A stretch of DNA of 64,000 nucleotides from RGIG5952 sp045603485 (GCA_045603485.1 JAZUMF010000028.1:6827-70826), one strand, 5' to 3'; numbered from the stretch's first letter, positions 42,834 to 52,146 are shown. The notes: generated from the sequence alone by a model not told the origin. Made by a program: numbers and translations.

Positions 42834-43844
42834 ATGGAAAAACTTTCTTGGAATCCGGCACTTAAGGGCCGTTCGCTTGTCACTCTTCGCAGCTTTACCG
42901 ATGAAGAGATGCTTGAGCTTATCGATTTGGCGATTTCTCTCAAAGCGCGTAAGGCAGCCGGCAAGCGCGGTGATCTTTTGCACCATCAGAACATTGCTTT
43001 GATTTTTGAGAAAAGCTCAACCCGCACACACTGCTCTTGCGCTGTTGCTGCCCGCGATGAGGGCGGTTCGACGGAGTACTTGACCCGCAATGACATTCAT
43101 TTGGGGCTTAAGGAGTCAGTTGCCGATAGTGCACGCGTACTCGGCCGTCTCTTTGACGGTATTCTCTTCCGCGGATTTTCGCAGCAGGTTGTTGAGGATT
43201 TGGCAAAGTATTCAGGGATTCCCGTCTGGAATGGTCTTACCGACGATTACCACCCGACGCAGATTCTTGCCGACCTGATGACTTTGAAGGAGCACTTCGG
43301 GCGCATCAAGGGGCTAAAGGTCGCCTATGTCGGCGACGGACGCAACAATGTTGCGAATTCACTTATGCTGGGATGCGCAAAAGCGGGTGTGAATTATGTC
43401 AACTGCACGCCGCCTGAGCTTATGCCGGATTCTGCGCTTGTCGAAGAATGCCGCGAGATTGCCAAAAAGAACGGCTCTACCGTTGAGATATTCAACGACC
43501 CTGCGGAAGGTGTCCGCGGTGCGAATGCGATCTACACCGATGTATGGGTGTCAATGGGTGAGGAAGATAAAAAGGCTGAGAGAATCCGCCTTCTTCGTCC
43601 GTATCAGGTCAATGCCGCTTTGTTTAAGGCGGCCGCCGAGGGCAACCCCGAGGGCGGCACGGTCTTTCTCCATTGCTTGCCTGCATTCCATGACCGCAAT
43701 ACGACAGCCTCTGCAGAGATTGGTGAGATGGAAGTCACCGATGAAATCTTCCAGTCGCCGATGTCTCTCGTTTTTGACGAGGCTGAAAACCGTATGCACA
43801 CAATCAAGGCGCTATTTGTTTCTGCTATCGCAGATCAGCCTTGA
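42834..43844 (+). CDS. argF: Ornithine carbamoyltransferase
   Basis: 336 residues, starting 2 nt after the previous stop. Transfers carbamoyl from carbamoyl phosphate to ornithine to give citrulline. The phosphate loop is EKSSTRTH (~59-66), followed by GLKESVADSARVLGRLFDGI, HPTQILADLMT, YVGDGRNNVANS, the SMG loop (VWVSMGEE) and HCLPAFHD, all typical OTC landmarks. One odd point: the usual STRTR carries His instead of the last Arg. It could serve arginine synthesis (argF) or degradation (arcB); no other arg or arc gene is nearby. Confidence 0.9.
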   Translation: MEKLSWNPALKGRSLVTLRSFTDEEMLELIDLAISLKARKAAGKRGDLLHHQNIALIFEKSSTRTHCSCAVAARDEGGSTEYLTRNDIHLGLKESVADSARVLGRLFDGILFRGFSQQVVEDLAKYSGIPVWNGLTDDYHPTQILADLMTLKEHFGRIKGLKVAYVGDGRNNVANSLMLGCAKAGVNYVNCTPPELMPDSALVEECREIAKKNGSTVEIFNDPAEGVRGANAIYTDVWVSMGEEDKKAERIRLLRPYQVNAALFKAAAEGNPEGGTVFLHCLPAFHDRNTTASAEIGEMEVTDEIFQSPMSLVFDEAENRMHTIKALFVSAIADQP

Positions 43845-43873
43845 TTTATTCGTATCTCAAAATCTGACGGCAA

Positions 43874-46597
43874 ATGATTAACTATCTGGCAAAATGGACG
43901 GGTGGCTGTTGGACGCAAATGCCGAAAATGTCGGTGTCGGGTTTTTGTTTTGACAGTCGCAAGGTTCGTGAAGGCGATATTTTTGTCGCATTGAAAAGCG
44001 AGCGTGCCGACGGTCATAATTATGTCGAGAAGGCTTTAGAGTCAGGGGCTTGCGGTGCAATCGTTGAAGAAGGTTCAAAAATCGCCAAAGAGCATCCGGA
44101 GCTTCCTTTGCTAGTCGTTAAGGATACGCTAAAGGCCTTTTGCGATGCGGCTTTAGGCTGGCGCCGAAAAGTTAATCCATTTGTCGTCGGAGTTACTGGC
44201 TCCGTCGGTAAGAGCACAACCAAAGAGTGGATAGCGGCATTGCTGAATGATTACGGCTCTACAGCGTCCACCATTGCCAATTTCAATAATGAAATTGGCT
44301 TGCCATATAGTATCCTTTCAATGGCTGAAGGTACTCAATATGGCGTTTTTGAAGCGGGTATAAGCCATCCTAACGATATGGTGCCGCTCTCCAAGACAAT
44401 GGAGCCGAATGCCGCGGTCATAACGGCAATAGCTCCTGTCCATATTGAGTTCTTTGATTCGCTTAAAGGTATCGCCGATGAGAAGGCGGGCTTGCTTCGC
44501 GTACTTCCTGAGGACGGCTTTGCGGTCCTTGACAGCAAGGGTGAATTCTTCGAGTATCTTTCTTCACAGGCAAAATGCCGTAGTGTCGGTGCCTGTGTTG
44601 TAGAGAAAGGCGAGGTTCCTCCAAGAGGCAGTACCTATGTGGCAACGGTTGTTGATGATGCTGTTGGCGCTTTTTTGATCTCCGCGCCAGACCTTGACTC
44701 TCAGGCTCAAGTCGTTTTGGCACGACCCGGGCGCCATAATATCCTCGATGCGGTTTTAGCTGTTGCAGTTGCCCGTGAGAGCGGCGTGCCGTGGGATAAA
44801 ATCATAAATCGCCTAGGCAATCTTCCATCGATGGATCTACGCTGGCAACGCTTTGATCAAGACGGCCTCCATTGGATATGCGATTGCTACAATGCAAGCC
44901 CGACTTCAATGGCCGCGTCATTAAAGGCGTTTTCCCTTTCAGTTCCGGTCAGTGACGCAAGCTCTCCGCATCGTGCCTTTGTCTTGGGAGACATGTTTGA
45001 GCTCGGAGAGAATGCGGTTCAGTATCACAAATCCATAGCATCCATTTTAGAAGAGATTCCCACCTCGCAAAACGATATCTTGATTTGCGTTGGAACGCTT
45101 GCCGCAAATTACGCCTGCGAAGGTTTTCGCGGACGCATCTTCTATGCCATCGACTCGTCAGATGCTGCACATATCTTGCATCGTGAGGCCACCATAGGCA
45201 CGACCGTCTTGCTTAAAGCCTCACACGGAATGCATCTTGAGCTTGTTCCAAAGCGCTATCATATGCCCTTCAATGAGCTTGATGTTGAAAATCCCAGAGT
45301 TTTGATTTTAGGTGGCGGACGGAGTGGAAACGGGGCTTACAACCTCTTGCACAAGCTCGGCATTAAAGCCGATATTTTAGAAAATAACGCACCGATTGAT
45401 TCCAGTGTGACATACCATTTGGCGGTTGTGTCACCCGGTATCGCTAAAGACCACAAATGGCTCAAAGAATGTGAAACGCTCAAAATTCCGGTAGTTTCGG
45501 AGCTTGAACTCGGCTATCGTTTCTGGCATGGCAAGATTCTTGCCGTTACCGGCTCAAAAGGAAAGAGTAGCGTTGTGAAGCTTTGCCAAGACGCCCTTAT
45601 AAAATATGGCAAGGAGGCCATCGCCTGCGGTAATTACGGTACCCCGTTAAGCGAGATCGCCGCAAATTACGATGGCATGACGGAATGGGCTATCGTTGAG
45701 GCAAGCTCATTTCAGCTAGAAGGTGTAAGCAGCTTTCGCCCTGACATTTCAATATTCTTGAATCTTCAGGCCGATCACCTTGATAGGCATGGCTCGTTAG
45801 AAGAGTATGCAAAAGCCAAGCTTGCAATTTTTAACCGATTTGTCGCCCAAAGCGATCTTGCGCTGATCCATAAGCAGGCATGGCATGAGATGAGCTCCCT
45901 TGAGAGCAGGGGAGTTGAGCTGCTGCGTGCGGTGGAAGCCCCTAGAGAAATCGCAAATGATGTTGTAGCCTTTGGTGCTCTCGATAAATTAAAGGGCTTT
46001 GACGGCGCGGTTGAAGGGGGCGGATATTTTGACTCAAAGGTTTTAGCTCCGGCATTATCAGCTTCAGCGGCAGCACTCTTTTTTGCCGGCCTTGACGGGC
46101 GGCAAATTGAAAGAGCCGTTTCCGATTTTGAGCCATTGCCTCATAGGATGCAAATTATCAGCGAAAAGGATGGTGTTGTCTTCATAAACGACAGCAAGGC
46201 AACCAGCCTGTCGGCGATGACGGCGGCACTTGAGATGGCAAACAGACCGGTAAGACTTATTGCCGGCGGGCGGCTAAAAGAAAAAGATTTGACAGTCGTT
46301 AAATTTTTATTGCCAAAATACACTAAAAAAGTGTATCTTATAGGTGAGGCTTTTCAGCTAATGTATGATGCTTGGCATAATGTAGTGCCCTGCGAAATCT
46401 GCAAAACAATGGACAAGGCTGTAGAGTCGTCATTCCACGATGCGCTTGAGGGTGAGGCGGTTTTGCTTGCACCTGGCTGTGCGTCATTTGACCAGTTTAA
46501 GAGTTATGAGGAGCGCGGAGAGGTCTTCGCAAAGCTTGTAGCTCAATGTTTAAAAAAGATTGATGCTGCAAAACTGCGGCAAGGAGAAGAGAAATGA
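43874..46597 (+). CDS. murF-murD: MurF-MurD fusion: bifunctional peptidoglycan ligase
   Basis: 907 residues, two complete Mur ligases in one chain. Residues 1-~465 are MurF (UDP-MurNAc-tripeptide:D-Ala-D-Ala ligase): FDSRKVREGDIFVAL, P-loop GVTGSVGKSTTKEW (~106-119), TIANFNNEIGLP and FEAGISHPNDM. Residues ~471-907 are MurD (UDP-MurNAc-L-Ala:D-Glu ligase): LILGGGRSG, P-loop VTGSKGKSS (~559-567), EASSFQLEG, QADHLDRHG with YAKAKLAIF (carbamylated Lys), HRMQIISEKDGVVFINDSKAT and LAPGCASFDQFKSYEERG. The stop is 4 nt past the next start. Neither half lacks a key residue, so both activities are expected. The two reactions are not consecutive (MurE lies between), which makes the pairing unusual. Confidence 0.9.
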   Translation: MINYLAKWTGGCWTQMPKMSVSGFCFDSRKVREGDIFVALKSERADGHNYVEKALESGACGAIVEEGSKIAKEHPELPLLVVKDTLKAFCDAALGWRRKVNPFVVGVTGSVGKSTTKEWIAALLNDYGSTASTIANFNNEIGLPYSILSMAEGTQYGVFEAGISHPNDMVPLSKTMEPNAAVITAIAPVHIEFFDSLKGIADEKAGLLRVLPEDGFAVLDSKGEFFEYLSSQAKCRSVGACVVEKGEVPPRGSTYVATVVDDAVGAFLISAPDLDSQAQVVLARPGRHNILDAVLAVAVARESGVPWDKIINRLGNLPSMDLRWQRFDQDGLHWICDCYNASPTSMAASLKAFSLSVPVSDASSPHRAFVLGDMFELGENAVQYHKSIASILEEIPTSQNDILICVGTLAANYACEGFRGRIFYAIDSSDAAHILHREATIGTTVLLKASHGMHLELVPKRYHMPFNELDVENPRVLILGGGRSGNGAYNLLHKLGIKADILENNAPIDSSVTYHLAVVSPGIAKDHKWLKECETLKIPVVSELELGYRFWHGKILAVTGSKGKSSVVKLCQDALIKYGKEAIACGNYGTPLSEIAANYDGMTEWAIVEASSFQLEGVSSFRPDISIFLNLQADHLDRHGSLEEYAKAKLAIFNRFVAQSDLALIHKQAWHEMSSLESRGVELLRAVEAPREIANDVVAFGALDKLKGFDGAVEGGGYFDSKVLAPALSASAAALFFAGLDGRQIERAVSDFEPLPHRMQIISEKDGVVFINDSKATSLSAMTAALEMANRPVRLIAGGRLKEKDLTVVKFLLPKYTKKVYLIGEAFQLMYDAWHNVVPCEICKTMDKAVESSFHDALEGEAVLLAPGCASFDQFKSYEERGEVFAKLVAQCLKKIDAAKLRQGEEK

Positions 46598-47727
46598 AGA
46601 TTACGAAAAAAATAGAGTTGCTAGGACTCGCAAGTGTATGCGCCGGCCTCGCTCTGACAACCGGTTGCAGAACCATTTATACCGAGGATTGCTCCTTTGG
46701 TGGTGAAGAGGCTCAGTTTGCAGGAGAAGAGACTGTTGCGCCCGCTCCGCTTCCGGCAGGTGAAAATCCAATGCCTGCAGCCCTGTCTCCCGTACAGCCT
46801 GGTAATGTTATTTATCCGACACCCGCAAAGGAAAAAGAAGTTCCATACTACAAAGTCAATCCAAACCCATATGCTGAATTGGATAAGGCTCCTGCAGCTC
46901 CTGTGAAGAAGGTCGCGGACGCTTCAGGATATGTCACCTACAAGGTTAAGAAGAATGATACACTCGGTGGCATTGCAGTTAAGCATGGCGTTGCGCTCAA
47001 GGATGTCAAGGCTCTCAATGCAGGTATGAATTACGATCGACTCAAGGTCGGTCAGGTTGTTTATCTTCCCGCTAACGCTAAGGCAAAGGCTGTCGCCGCA
47101 ACAACAAAGGCGGCTGTCTCCGCCGATGGAACATATGTTGTCAAAAACGGCGATATCCTCGGTCGCATTGCTCGTCAGTTCGGCGTTAAGGTTTCGGAGC
47201 TCAAGGCTGCCAACAATCTTACAAGCGACAAGATCAAGGTCGGTCAGAAGCTCGTAATCCCAGGCAAGAAGGCCGCAGCCAAGACCGCTAACGCGACGAA
47301 AAAAACAACCGCCACAAAGACCGTGGCTCCAGTCAAGGAAAATCCTACCAAGGTTGAGGTCGTAACTCCTTCAGTTGAGGTAGCACCTCCACCAGTCGCA
47401 GTACCGGTTATTCCTACCACTCCTCCTGTAGTTGAGACGCCGGCAGTTCCTGTTCCAATCGCTCCAGAGGTGCCTGCAGCGCAAGAGCCTGCAGTTAAGC
47501 CGGCATCTGCTACGCTTATACCTCCTGCGGCTCCCGCACCTTCAGTCGCCGCTCCGGAGGCAAAGCCAATCCAGCTTCGTGACTATACAGTTGGCGAGGG
47601 AGAGGATCTCATCTCAATCGCAATCAATCACTCCGTCGGGATTGATACGCTTCGCAAGATGAATCCAGGCGTAGTGGAGCCTCTTGTTCCCGGTACCGTA
47701 ATTAAAGTCCCCGTAAACGATAAGTAA
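46594..47727 (+). CDS. LysM-repeat lipoprotein
   Basis: 377 residues; start overlaps the MurF-MurD stop by 4 nt. Lipobox LTTGC with Cys near residue 26. Three LysM domains: VTYKVKKNDTLGGIA (~109-155), GTYVVKNGDILGRIA (~179-223) and DYTVGEGEDLISIA (~330-375), separated by Ala/Lys and long Pro/Val-rich linkers (~250-325). It is predicted to bind peptidoglycan glycan strands and to reach from the membrane across the periplasm. Its place between the Mur ligases and ftsW suggests a role in cell division or septal wall. Confidence 0.82.
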   Translation: MKITKKIELLGLASVCAGLALTTGCRTIYTEDCSFGGEEAQFAGEETVAPAPLPAGENPMPAALSPVQPGNVIYPTPAKEKEVPYYKVNPNPYAELDKAPAAPVKKVADASGYVTYKVKKNDTLGGIAVKHGVALKDVKALNAGMNYDRLKVGQVVYLPANAKAKAVAATTKAAVSADGTYVVKNGDILGRIARQFGVKVSELKAANNLTSDKIKVGQKLVIPGKKAAAKTANATKKTTATKTVAPVKENPTKVEVVTPSVEVAPPPVAVPVIPTTPPVVETPAVPVPIAPEVPAAQEPAVKPASATLIPPAAPAPSVAAPEAKPIQLRDYTVGEGEDLISIAINHSVGIDTLRKMNPGVVEPLVPGTVIKVPVNDK

Positions 47728-47732
47728 ACGAG

Positions 47733-48860
47733 ATGCGCAAGGTCATTTGGACTTTGTGGGCAACCATCACCGCCCTTCTGCTTTTTGGTTTTGTTGCCGT
47801 TTATTCGGCAAGTACCCCGCTGAAGGGCGGTGCCGCTTTTTCTACGCTGATGATGCAAATAGGCGCGTCATTGGTCGGTATGGTTTTAGCCATTTTAATA
47901 GTACGGATCGACTATTCCTTCTGGAAAAAAAACTGGATTCTGGTTTTAATCTTTCTTGCATGCTCTCTTTCCTGCTGGGCAGTCTTCGCCTTCCAGCCCA
48001 TAAATGGCTCGCGTCGCTGGTTACGGATTCTGGGTTTTTCGCTTCAACCGTCGGAGTTTGCCCGCATCGGGCTCATAATCATTCTGGCAGCCAGATTTTC
48101 AAAAATCGGGACAATGTCAGGCTCTGTTTTTAAAGGCTTTATCTATCCGTCCCTGATAGCCGGCTTTATAATTCTCCCTGTATTCGTTTCCCCGGATTTA
48201 GGAGCGACATTAGTGATGGGTGTCGCGACAATAACGATATTCATTGCCGCTAATGTAAAAAAACGCTGGATTGCAGTTATATGCGCAGTCGGTTTCGTTT
48301 TACTTACGGCCCTTATTTTACTCTCTCCGAACCGACTCTCGCGTGTTATATCGTGGGTAGATTCCAAGAGAGGTGTTGAAAGCACCTCAGCAACTTCATA
48401 TCACCAACAGCAATCTTTAGAAGCCTTCAGGCGCGGTGGCTGGAAGGGCGTCGGCCTTGACAAAAGCATTCAAAAGCATCAATACCTCCCCGAGGCAAAT
48501 TCTGACTTTGTCTTTGCGATCATCGCCGAAGAGTTCGGAATGATTGCCACGGTCGGCTTGTTGATTGCCTATTCGATAATGCTCTATTGCGGTATATATA
48601 TCGCGTCATTTGCAAGAGATCGTTTCGGGCGTTTTGTCGCTTTGGCAATGTCGGTAATGATAACCTTTGAAGTTTGCTTTAATATTGGCATGGTAATCGG
48701 CGCTTTGCCTACCAAAGGAATCGCTTTGCCGTTTATGAGTGCTGGCGGTACAAGTGTTTTAGCAACGCTTATAGCCTGCGGATTCATACTTTCGGTAGGA
48801 TACCATTCTATGGCATCGCACAGCGCTTCATTTATGCGTAACTCGCAGATAGAGTTCTAG
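47733..48860 (+). CDS. ftsW: FtsW/RodA-type SEDS peptidoglycan polymerase
   Basis: 375 residues with about ten membrane helices. SEDS signatures: NGSRRWLRI with LQPSEFARIGLI (~95-120), the catalytic-Asp loop SPDLGATLVMG (~152-162), YLPEANSDFVFAIIAEEFG (~253-271) and LPTKGIALPFMSAGGTS near the end. The sequence reads closer to FtsW than RodA, and the position after MurF/MurD and LysM fits a dcw-derived block, but mraY, murG and murC are not adjacent. The start at 47733 is 5 nt after the LysM stop. Confidence 0.85.
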   Translation: MRKVIWTLWATITALLLFGFVAVYSASTPLKGGAAFSTLMMQIGASLVGMVLAILIVRIDYSFWKKNWILVLIFLACSLSCWAVFAFQPINGSRRWLRILGFSLQPSEFARIGLIIILAARFSKIGTMSGSVFKGFIYPSLIAGFIILPVFVSPDLGATLVMGVATITIFIAANVKKRWIAVICAVGFVLLTALILLSPNRLSRVISWVDSKRGVESTSATSYHQQQSLEAFRRGGWKGVGLDKSIQKHQYLPEANSDFVFAIIAEEFGMIATVGLLIAYSIMLYCGIYIASFARDRFGRFVALAMSVMITFEVCFNIGMVIGALPTKGIALPFMSAGGTSVLATLIACGFILSVGYHSMASHSASFMRNSQIEF

Positions 48861-48861
48861 T

Positions 48862-48910
48862 TTGCACGATTTATGTTATTATGGTAAACTAAATCTTTTG
48901 TAAAGTTTAC
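48862..48910 (+). promoter_or_regulatory. Promoter with overlapping inverted repeat upstream of mgtC-like gene
   Basis: TTGCAC (48862-48867), 17-nt spacer, TAAACT (48885-48890). GTAAACT (48884-48890) and AGTTTAC (48904-48910) form a 7-bp inverted repeat overlapping the -10 box, a plausible operator. Confidence 0.35.
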
Positions 48911-48927
48911 ATTGTAGGGTTTTAGAT

Positions 48928-49623
48928 ATGACAATGAGTTTTGAATTGAGTCAGCCGTTGATATGGCGTTTAGCAATTGCGGGAGCATTAGGTGCAGCTA
49001 TTGGTATCGAGCGTGAGTTCAGAGCCAAGGAAGCGGGGCTTAGGACGCATTTTCTTGTTGCCTTGGGAAGTGCCCTTTTTACAATTGTTTCGCAGTATGG
49101 CTTTGAGCCTCTTTCCGAGTTGTACAGGCACGCTGAAAACGGAGCGCGTTTGGCTGATACCGCACGAGTTGCCGCTCAGATTGTCACAGGTATCGGTTTT
49201 ATCGGCGCAGGTGCCATCATGGTGCAGAAGCATTATGTGAGGGGATTGACGACCGCTGCGGGCCTTTGGGTCGTCGCCGCTATCGGCATGGCGGCAGGCG
49301 GCGGTTTGTATATGCTTGCAGTCATGGGCACCATTTTTGCCTTAATCGGTCTTGAACTGTTCAGACTTTTACTTAATTGGGTAAGCCTCAAGACAGTCGA
49401 AATCGTCTTTTGCGCAAAGAATCCTGCCGATGCGGATGAGATGCTTAATCGGATTCATGATCTCGGCTTTCAGATTGTCAATTACAAGCTGACATACATG
49501 AAGGGCTCTGAAAGCGTCCGCGTGCATCTTTCAGCCCGCGAGAAGTCCCGTTCCGACAGTTTGCTTTCTATCTACACTAAATTACAGACGAACGGTGATT
49601 CATATATCGAATCTATCGGTTAA
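48928..49623 (+). CDS. MgtC/SapB-family membrane protein
   Basis: 231 residues. The MgtC signature is at the N-terminus: LAIAGALGAAIGIEREFRAKEAGLRTHFLVALGSALF (near 11-47), then ARVAAQIVTGIGFIGAGAIM and GLTTAAGLWVVAAIGMAAGGG, giving four to five membrane helices. A soluble C-terminal ACT-like domain (~150-231) follows. MgtC proteins support growth at low magnesium or modulate F-ATPase. Monocistronic promoter with an inverted repeat at 48884-48910. Confidence 0.85.
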   Translation: MTMSFELSQPLIWRLAIAGALGAAIGIEREFRAKEAGLRTHFLVALGSALFTIVSQYGFEPLSELYRHAENGARLADTARVAAQIVTGIGFIGAGAIMVQKHYVRGLTTAAGLWVVAAIGMAAGGGLYMLAVMGTIFALIGLELFRLLLNWVSLKTVEIVFCAKNPADADEMLNRIHDLGFQIVNYKLTYMKGSESVRVHLSAREKSRSDSLLSIYTKLQTNGDSYIESIG

Positions 49624-49637
49624 GTGTGGAGGCTACA

Positions 49638-50921
49638 GTGAGAAAGAGCCGTTGGATTGGTATTGACTTGTCGAGTGGTGTCTTCTGCGCGGCATATTCG
49701 GATGGTACGGAGATTGCGGAGGCGGCTTTTAAGACATCCCGTAAGTGTGGCTGCTTTGTAGCGGCCGCATTGCCGGCTTCAAATCTTTTTGTCGAGACAG
49801 TTGAGCTGCCTTCATCCGCCAAGGGCAATATTTCCACATATTTGCCTGGGCTTATGGATGTTAAGTTGCCATTTCCCGTTGAGGATTGTCTATTGGCGAA
49901 TGGCGTTAAAAATGGCAGTTCCGCGTTGGCTTTTGCAATTACCAGAGTTGAGTATCTGCGCCAATTAAATCAGTTCGTCTCAATTGCGGGGGCCCAGCCG
50001 GAACGCGTAGTTCCTGCTCCTCTTGTATTATGGAACAAGGCTTTTGCTAATGCAAGGCGGCTTTTTCCGTCGGGGGATGGGGTTTTATTTCATTTGCATG
50101 CGTCTACTCAGTCTTGGACTCTTATCGCCGGTAAGATCTCTGACGGGAGTGTGCAGAATGTGTTGACTGTCGGTGCCGGTGATATTGCCGCTGTCAGCCG
50201 CAATATCAGGATTCTCTTGAGCCGAATGGCTATTGACTCTTCATTTATTTCCATATCGGGTGATGCGGTAACAGATGAACTTGTGGGTTCTTTGAATTCT
50301 CTTGGGTTTAATGCTGCGGCAGTTGCCAATCCCAAGACTTTTTTGGCTCAGGCTCTTGCAGAGGATGCCGAGGGCGGGAAGTCCCCTGACGGTAATTTTG
50401 CCAAGGGAGAATTCGAGCATGTCGCAAGTGTAAACCGTAGGCTGCATAGAGTAATTGCCTCTTCACTGTTTTTATTGCTTCTTGCCTTAGGCTTTCTCTT
50501 TTGCGCTGTCAATTTTAAGATGAAGACGGGTGCATCCCTGCAGAGGGTTGATAAGGAGCTTGGCCAGATAGCAAACCGTTTCGCCGGTAGAGCAACGGGG
50601 CTTGCAGGACCGGCTTCAATCAGGCTTGCCCTTAATGAATTTGATTCCCGTCAAGTCAAGGCGGTGTCATTGTATGGCGAACCCGGACCACTAGATGCTC
50701 TTGGCGATATATTCACATTTATGAATGTCCGTGAGATGACCCTTTCGTCATTAAATCTTTCTGAAGGTGTGATGACTTTTGTCTGTCGGACATCTAATGA
50801 GGGAAATATCGATTCGCTGAAGGGACTTCTGGTTGACTCGGGATATTCTGTTGAATGCCGTCAGCACGATGGTGACGGCAAGGACTATCTCTTTTCTGTT
50901 TCACAAATGGGGGGCAGGTAG
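49638..50921 (+). CDS. GspL/PilM-like actin-fold secretion component (type II-like)
   Basis: 427 residues starting at GTG 49638, 5 nt after GGAGG; a GTG at 49626 is in frame. N-terminal actin-like fold (~1-245; WIGIDLSSGVFCAAY start), one membrane helix (~277-297), then a periplasmic ferredoxin-like domain (~300-427), the layout of GspL or fused PilM-PilN. It is followed directly by a small PilO/GspM-like gene. No other secretion or pilus gene (gspE, gspF, gspD, pilT) is in the window, so this is an isolated pair; its partners may be elsewhere. Confidence 0.6.
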   Translation: MRKSRWIGIDLSSGVFCAAYSDGTEIAEAAFKTSRKCGCFVAAALPASNLFVETVELPSSAKGNISTYLPGLMDVKLPFPVEDCLLANGVKNGSSALAFAITRVEYLRQLNQFVSIAGAQPERVVPAPLVLWNKAFANARRLFPSGDGVLFHLHASTQSWTLIAGKISDGSVQNVLTVGAGDIAAVSRNIRILLSRMAIDSSFISISGDAVTDELVGSLNSLGFNAAAVANPKTFLAQALAEDAEGGKSPDGNFAKGEFEHVASVNRRLHRVIASSLFLLLLALGFLFCAVNFKMKTGASLQRVDKELGQIANRFAGRATGLAGPASIRLALNEFDSRQVKAVSLYGEPGPLDALGDIFTFMNVREMTLSSLNLSEGVMTFVCRTSNEGNIDSLKGLLVDSGYSVECRQHDGDGKDYLFSVSQMGGR

Positions 50922-51407
50922 ATGGATTCTTCCCGAAAAAAACAATTAGTCTGGGTTTTGCTAGGGCTGTCTCTGATTCTCTTTATCGTGAGCTCTCTAT
51001 TTGCTAAAGCAGCAAGGTCTGATTTACGGGCTTTGTCCGGAAGAAGAGCTTTGGCTGGGAGTGTAAGCTCAGATATGGTGCGCCTTTCGTCGTACGAGAC
51101 CTCTGAGGCGTCACTGAAGAGGCTCGGCAGTAAGGTCTTATTGCCAAGGATGCCTATGGCAATGCCGGCACCAAGCCGCAAAAATGAAGAGCATTTTGAA
51201 AGCGAAACCGGCTGGGTTACATACCGTCATTCTTTTGAGTGGGATTCTTTGTCTTCAAAAATCGCACTTGAGGCATTGGCTGTCCTTCGTAACAGTCGTG
51301 ACGGCTGGCGAATTTCAGATGTCTCTATGAAGGCTCTCGAGGACAGCAGCGGTGTCTCGCTTGCTCTTGTCCTCGAAACTGCCCGTTTTTCGGAATCGTC
51401 TAACTAG
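50922..51407 (+). CDS. PilO/GspM-like small membrane protein
   Basis: 161 residues, start immediately after the previous stop. One N-terminal membrane helix (~8-28), a short coiled segment, and a C-terminal alpha/beta domain (~95-155), as in GspM/PilO. It probably partners the GspL-like protein through the periplasmic domains. Sequence identity to known GspM could not be judged by eye. Confidence 0.5.
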   Translation: MDSSRKKQLVWVLLGLSLILFIVSSLFAKAARSDLRALSGRRALAGSVSSDMVRLSSYETSEASLKRLGSKVLLPRMPMAMPAPSRKNEEHFESETGWVTYRHSFEWDSLSSKIALEALAVLRNSRDGWRISDVSMKALEDSSGVSLALVLETARFSESSN

Positions 51408-51414
51408 GCCCTGT

Positions 51415-52146
51415 ATGGCTGTATCGTCGATAGGGATGCGGTTTTTACGCTTTGTAATCGCCTTTTTTTTGTTGCCTGCAATTGCTGCCGAGGCATTATC
51501 GATTTATTCTTTAATGCCGTCTATGCTGACGCTTTCTTTTCCATATCTGTCTAAAGAGATGCTCGCTGTAATTGGCGGCTATTGTCTTTTGATTCTCTTT
51601 TTCTTTTTTATTCCAATACCGATTTCAATCTATGTTTTTGGTCACGAACTTACCCATGCCGTTTGGGGTTTTTTGACAGGCTCGAAGGTGGGGCGCATTC
51701 ATATTTCTTCAAAGGGGGGATACTGCACGGTTTCAGATCCTGGGATGTTTACTACTTTGGCGCCTTATTTTGTGCCTTTTTATCTTGTCGTATTGTTACT
51801 TATAAAGGTGATTGCTGGTATCTGGCTGCCGCTTGAGGATTATGCCCTATGGTGGCTTGTGGGTGTTGGCGTGACATATGGCTTCCATTTTGTCTATACT
51901 GTCAAAATGCTTGTTGAGGTTGAGCAGCCTGATGTCCGTGAGTATGGTCATTTCTTTTCGTATACGCTGATTGTTCTTTTTAACCTTTTGATTTTGGGTG
52001 CAGGGCTCGTCTTCATTACCGGCACCTCATTTTTAGATTTCGGAGCTAAGCTTTTAGAGTCTTTAGCCGTTTCGTATTGCTATTGTTTTAATCAAATTTT
52101 GTCTGGAGTCGTATGGCTATGGAAGGTGCTTGTGAATTTGATATAG
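51415..52146 (+). CDS. M50-like membrane metalloprotease
   Basis: 243 residues from the ATG at 51415 (AGG upstream; an ATG at 51436 is possible). About six membrane helices. The first helices are followed by FGHELTHAVWG (HExxH zinc motif, Glu as base, ~75-85). No PDZ domain is apparent. Its position resembles other small site-2-protease-like proteins of unknown substrate. Its 3' end overlaps the start of ispH by 34 nt, which couples their translation. Confidence 0.7.
   Translation: MAVSSIGMRFLRFVIAFFLLPAIAAEALSIYSLMPSMLTLSFPYLSKEMLAVIGGYCLLILFFFFIPIPISIYVFGHELTHAVWGFLTGSKVGRIHISSKGGYCTVSDPGMFTTLAPYFVPFYLVVLLLIKVIAGIWLPLEDYALWWLVGVGVTYGFHFVYTVKMLVEVEQPDVREYGHFFSYTLIVLFNLLILGAGLVFITGTSFLDFGAKLLESLAVSYCYCFNQILSGVVWLWKVLVNLI

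Noticed and set aside
42834..43844. Ornithine carbamoyltransferase as a pseudogene because of the STRTH loop
   Set aside because: Full length and all other catalytic motifs are intact, with no frameshift.
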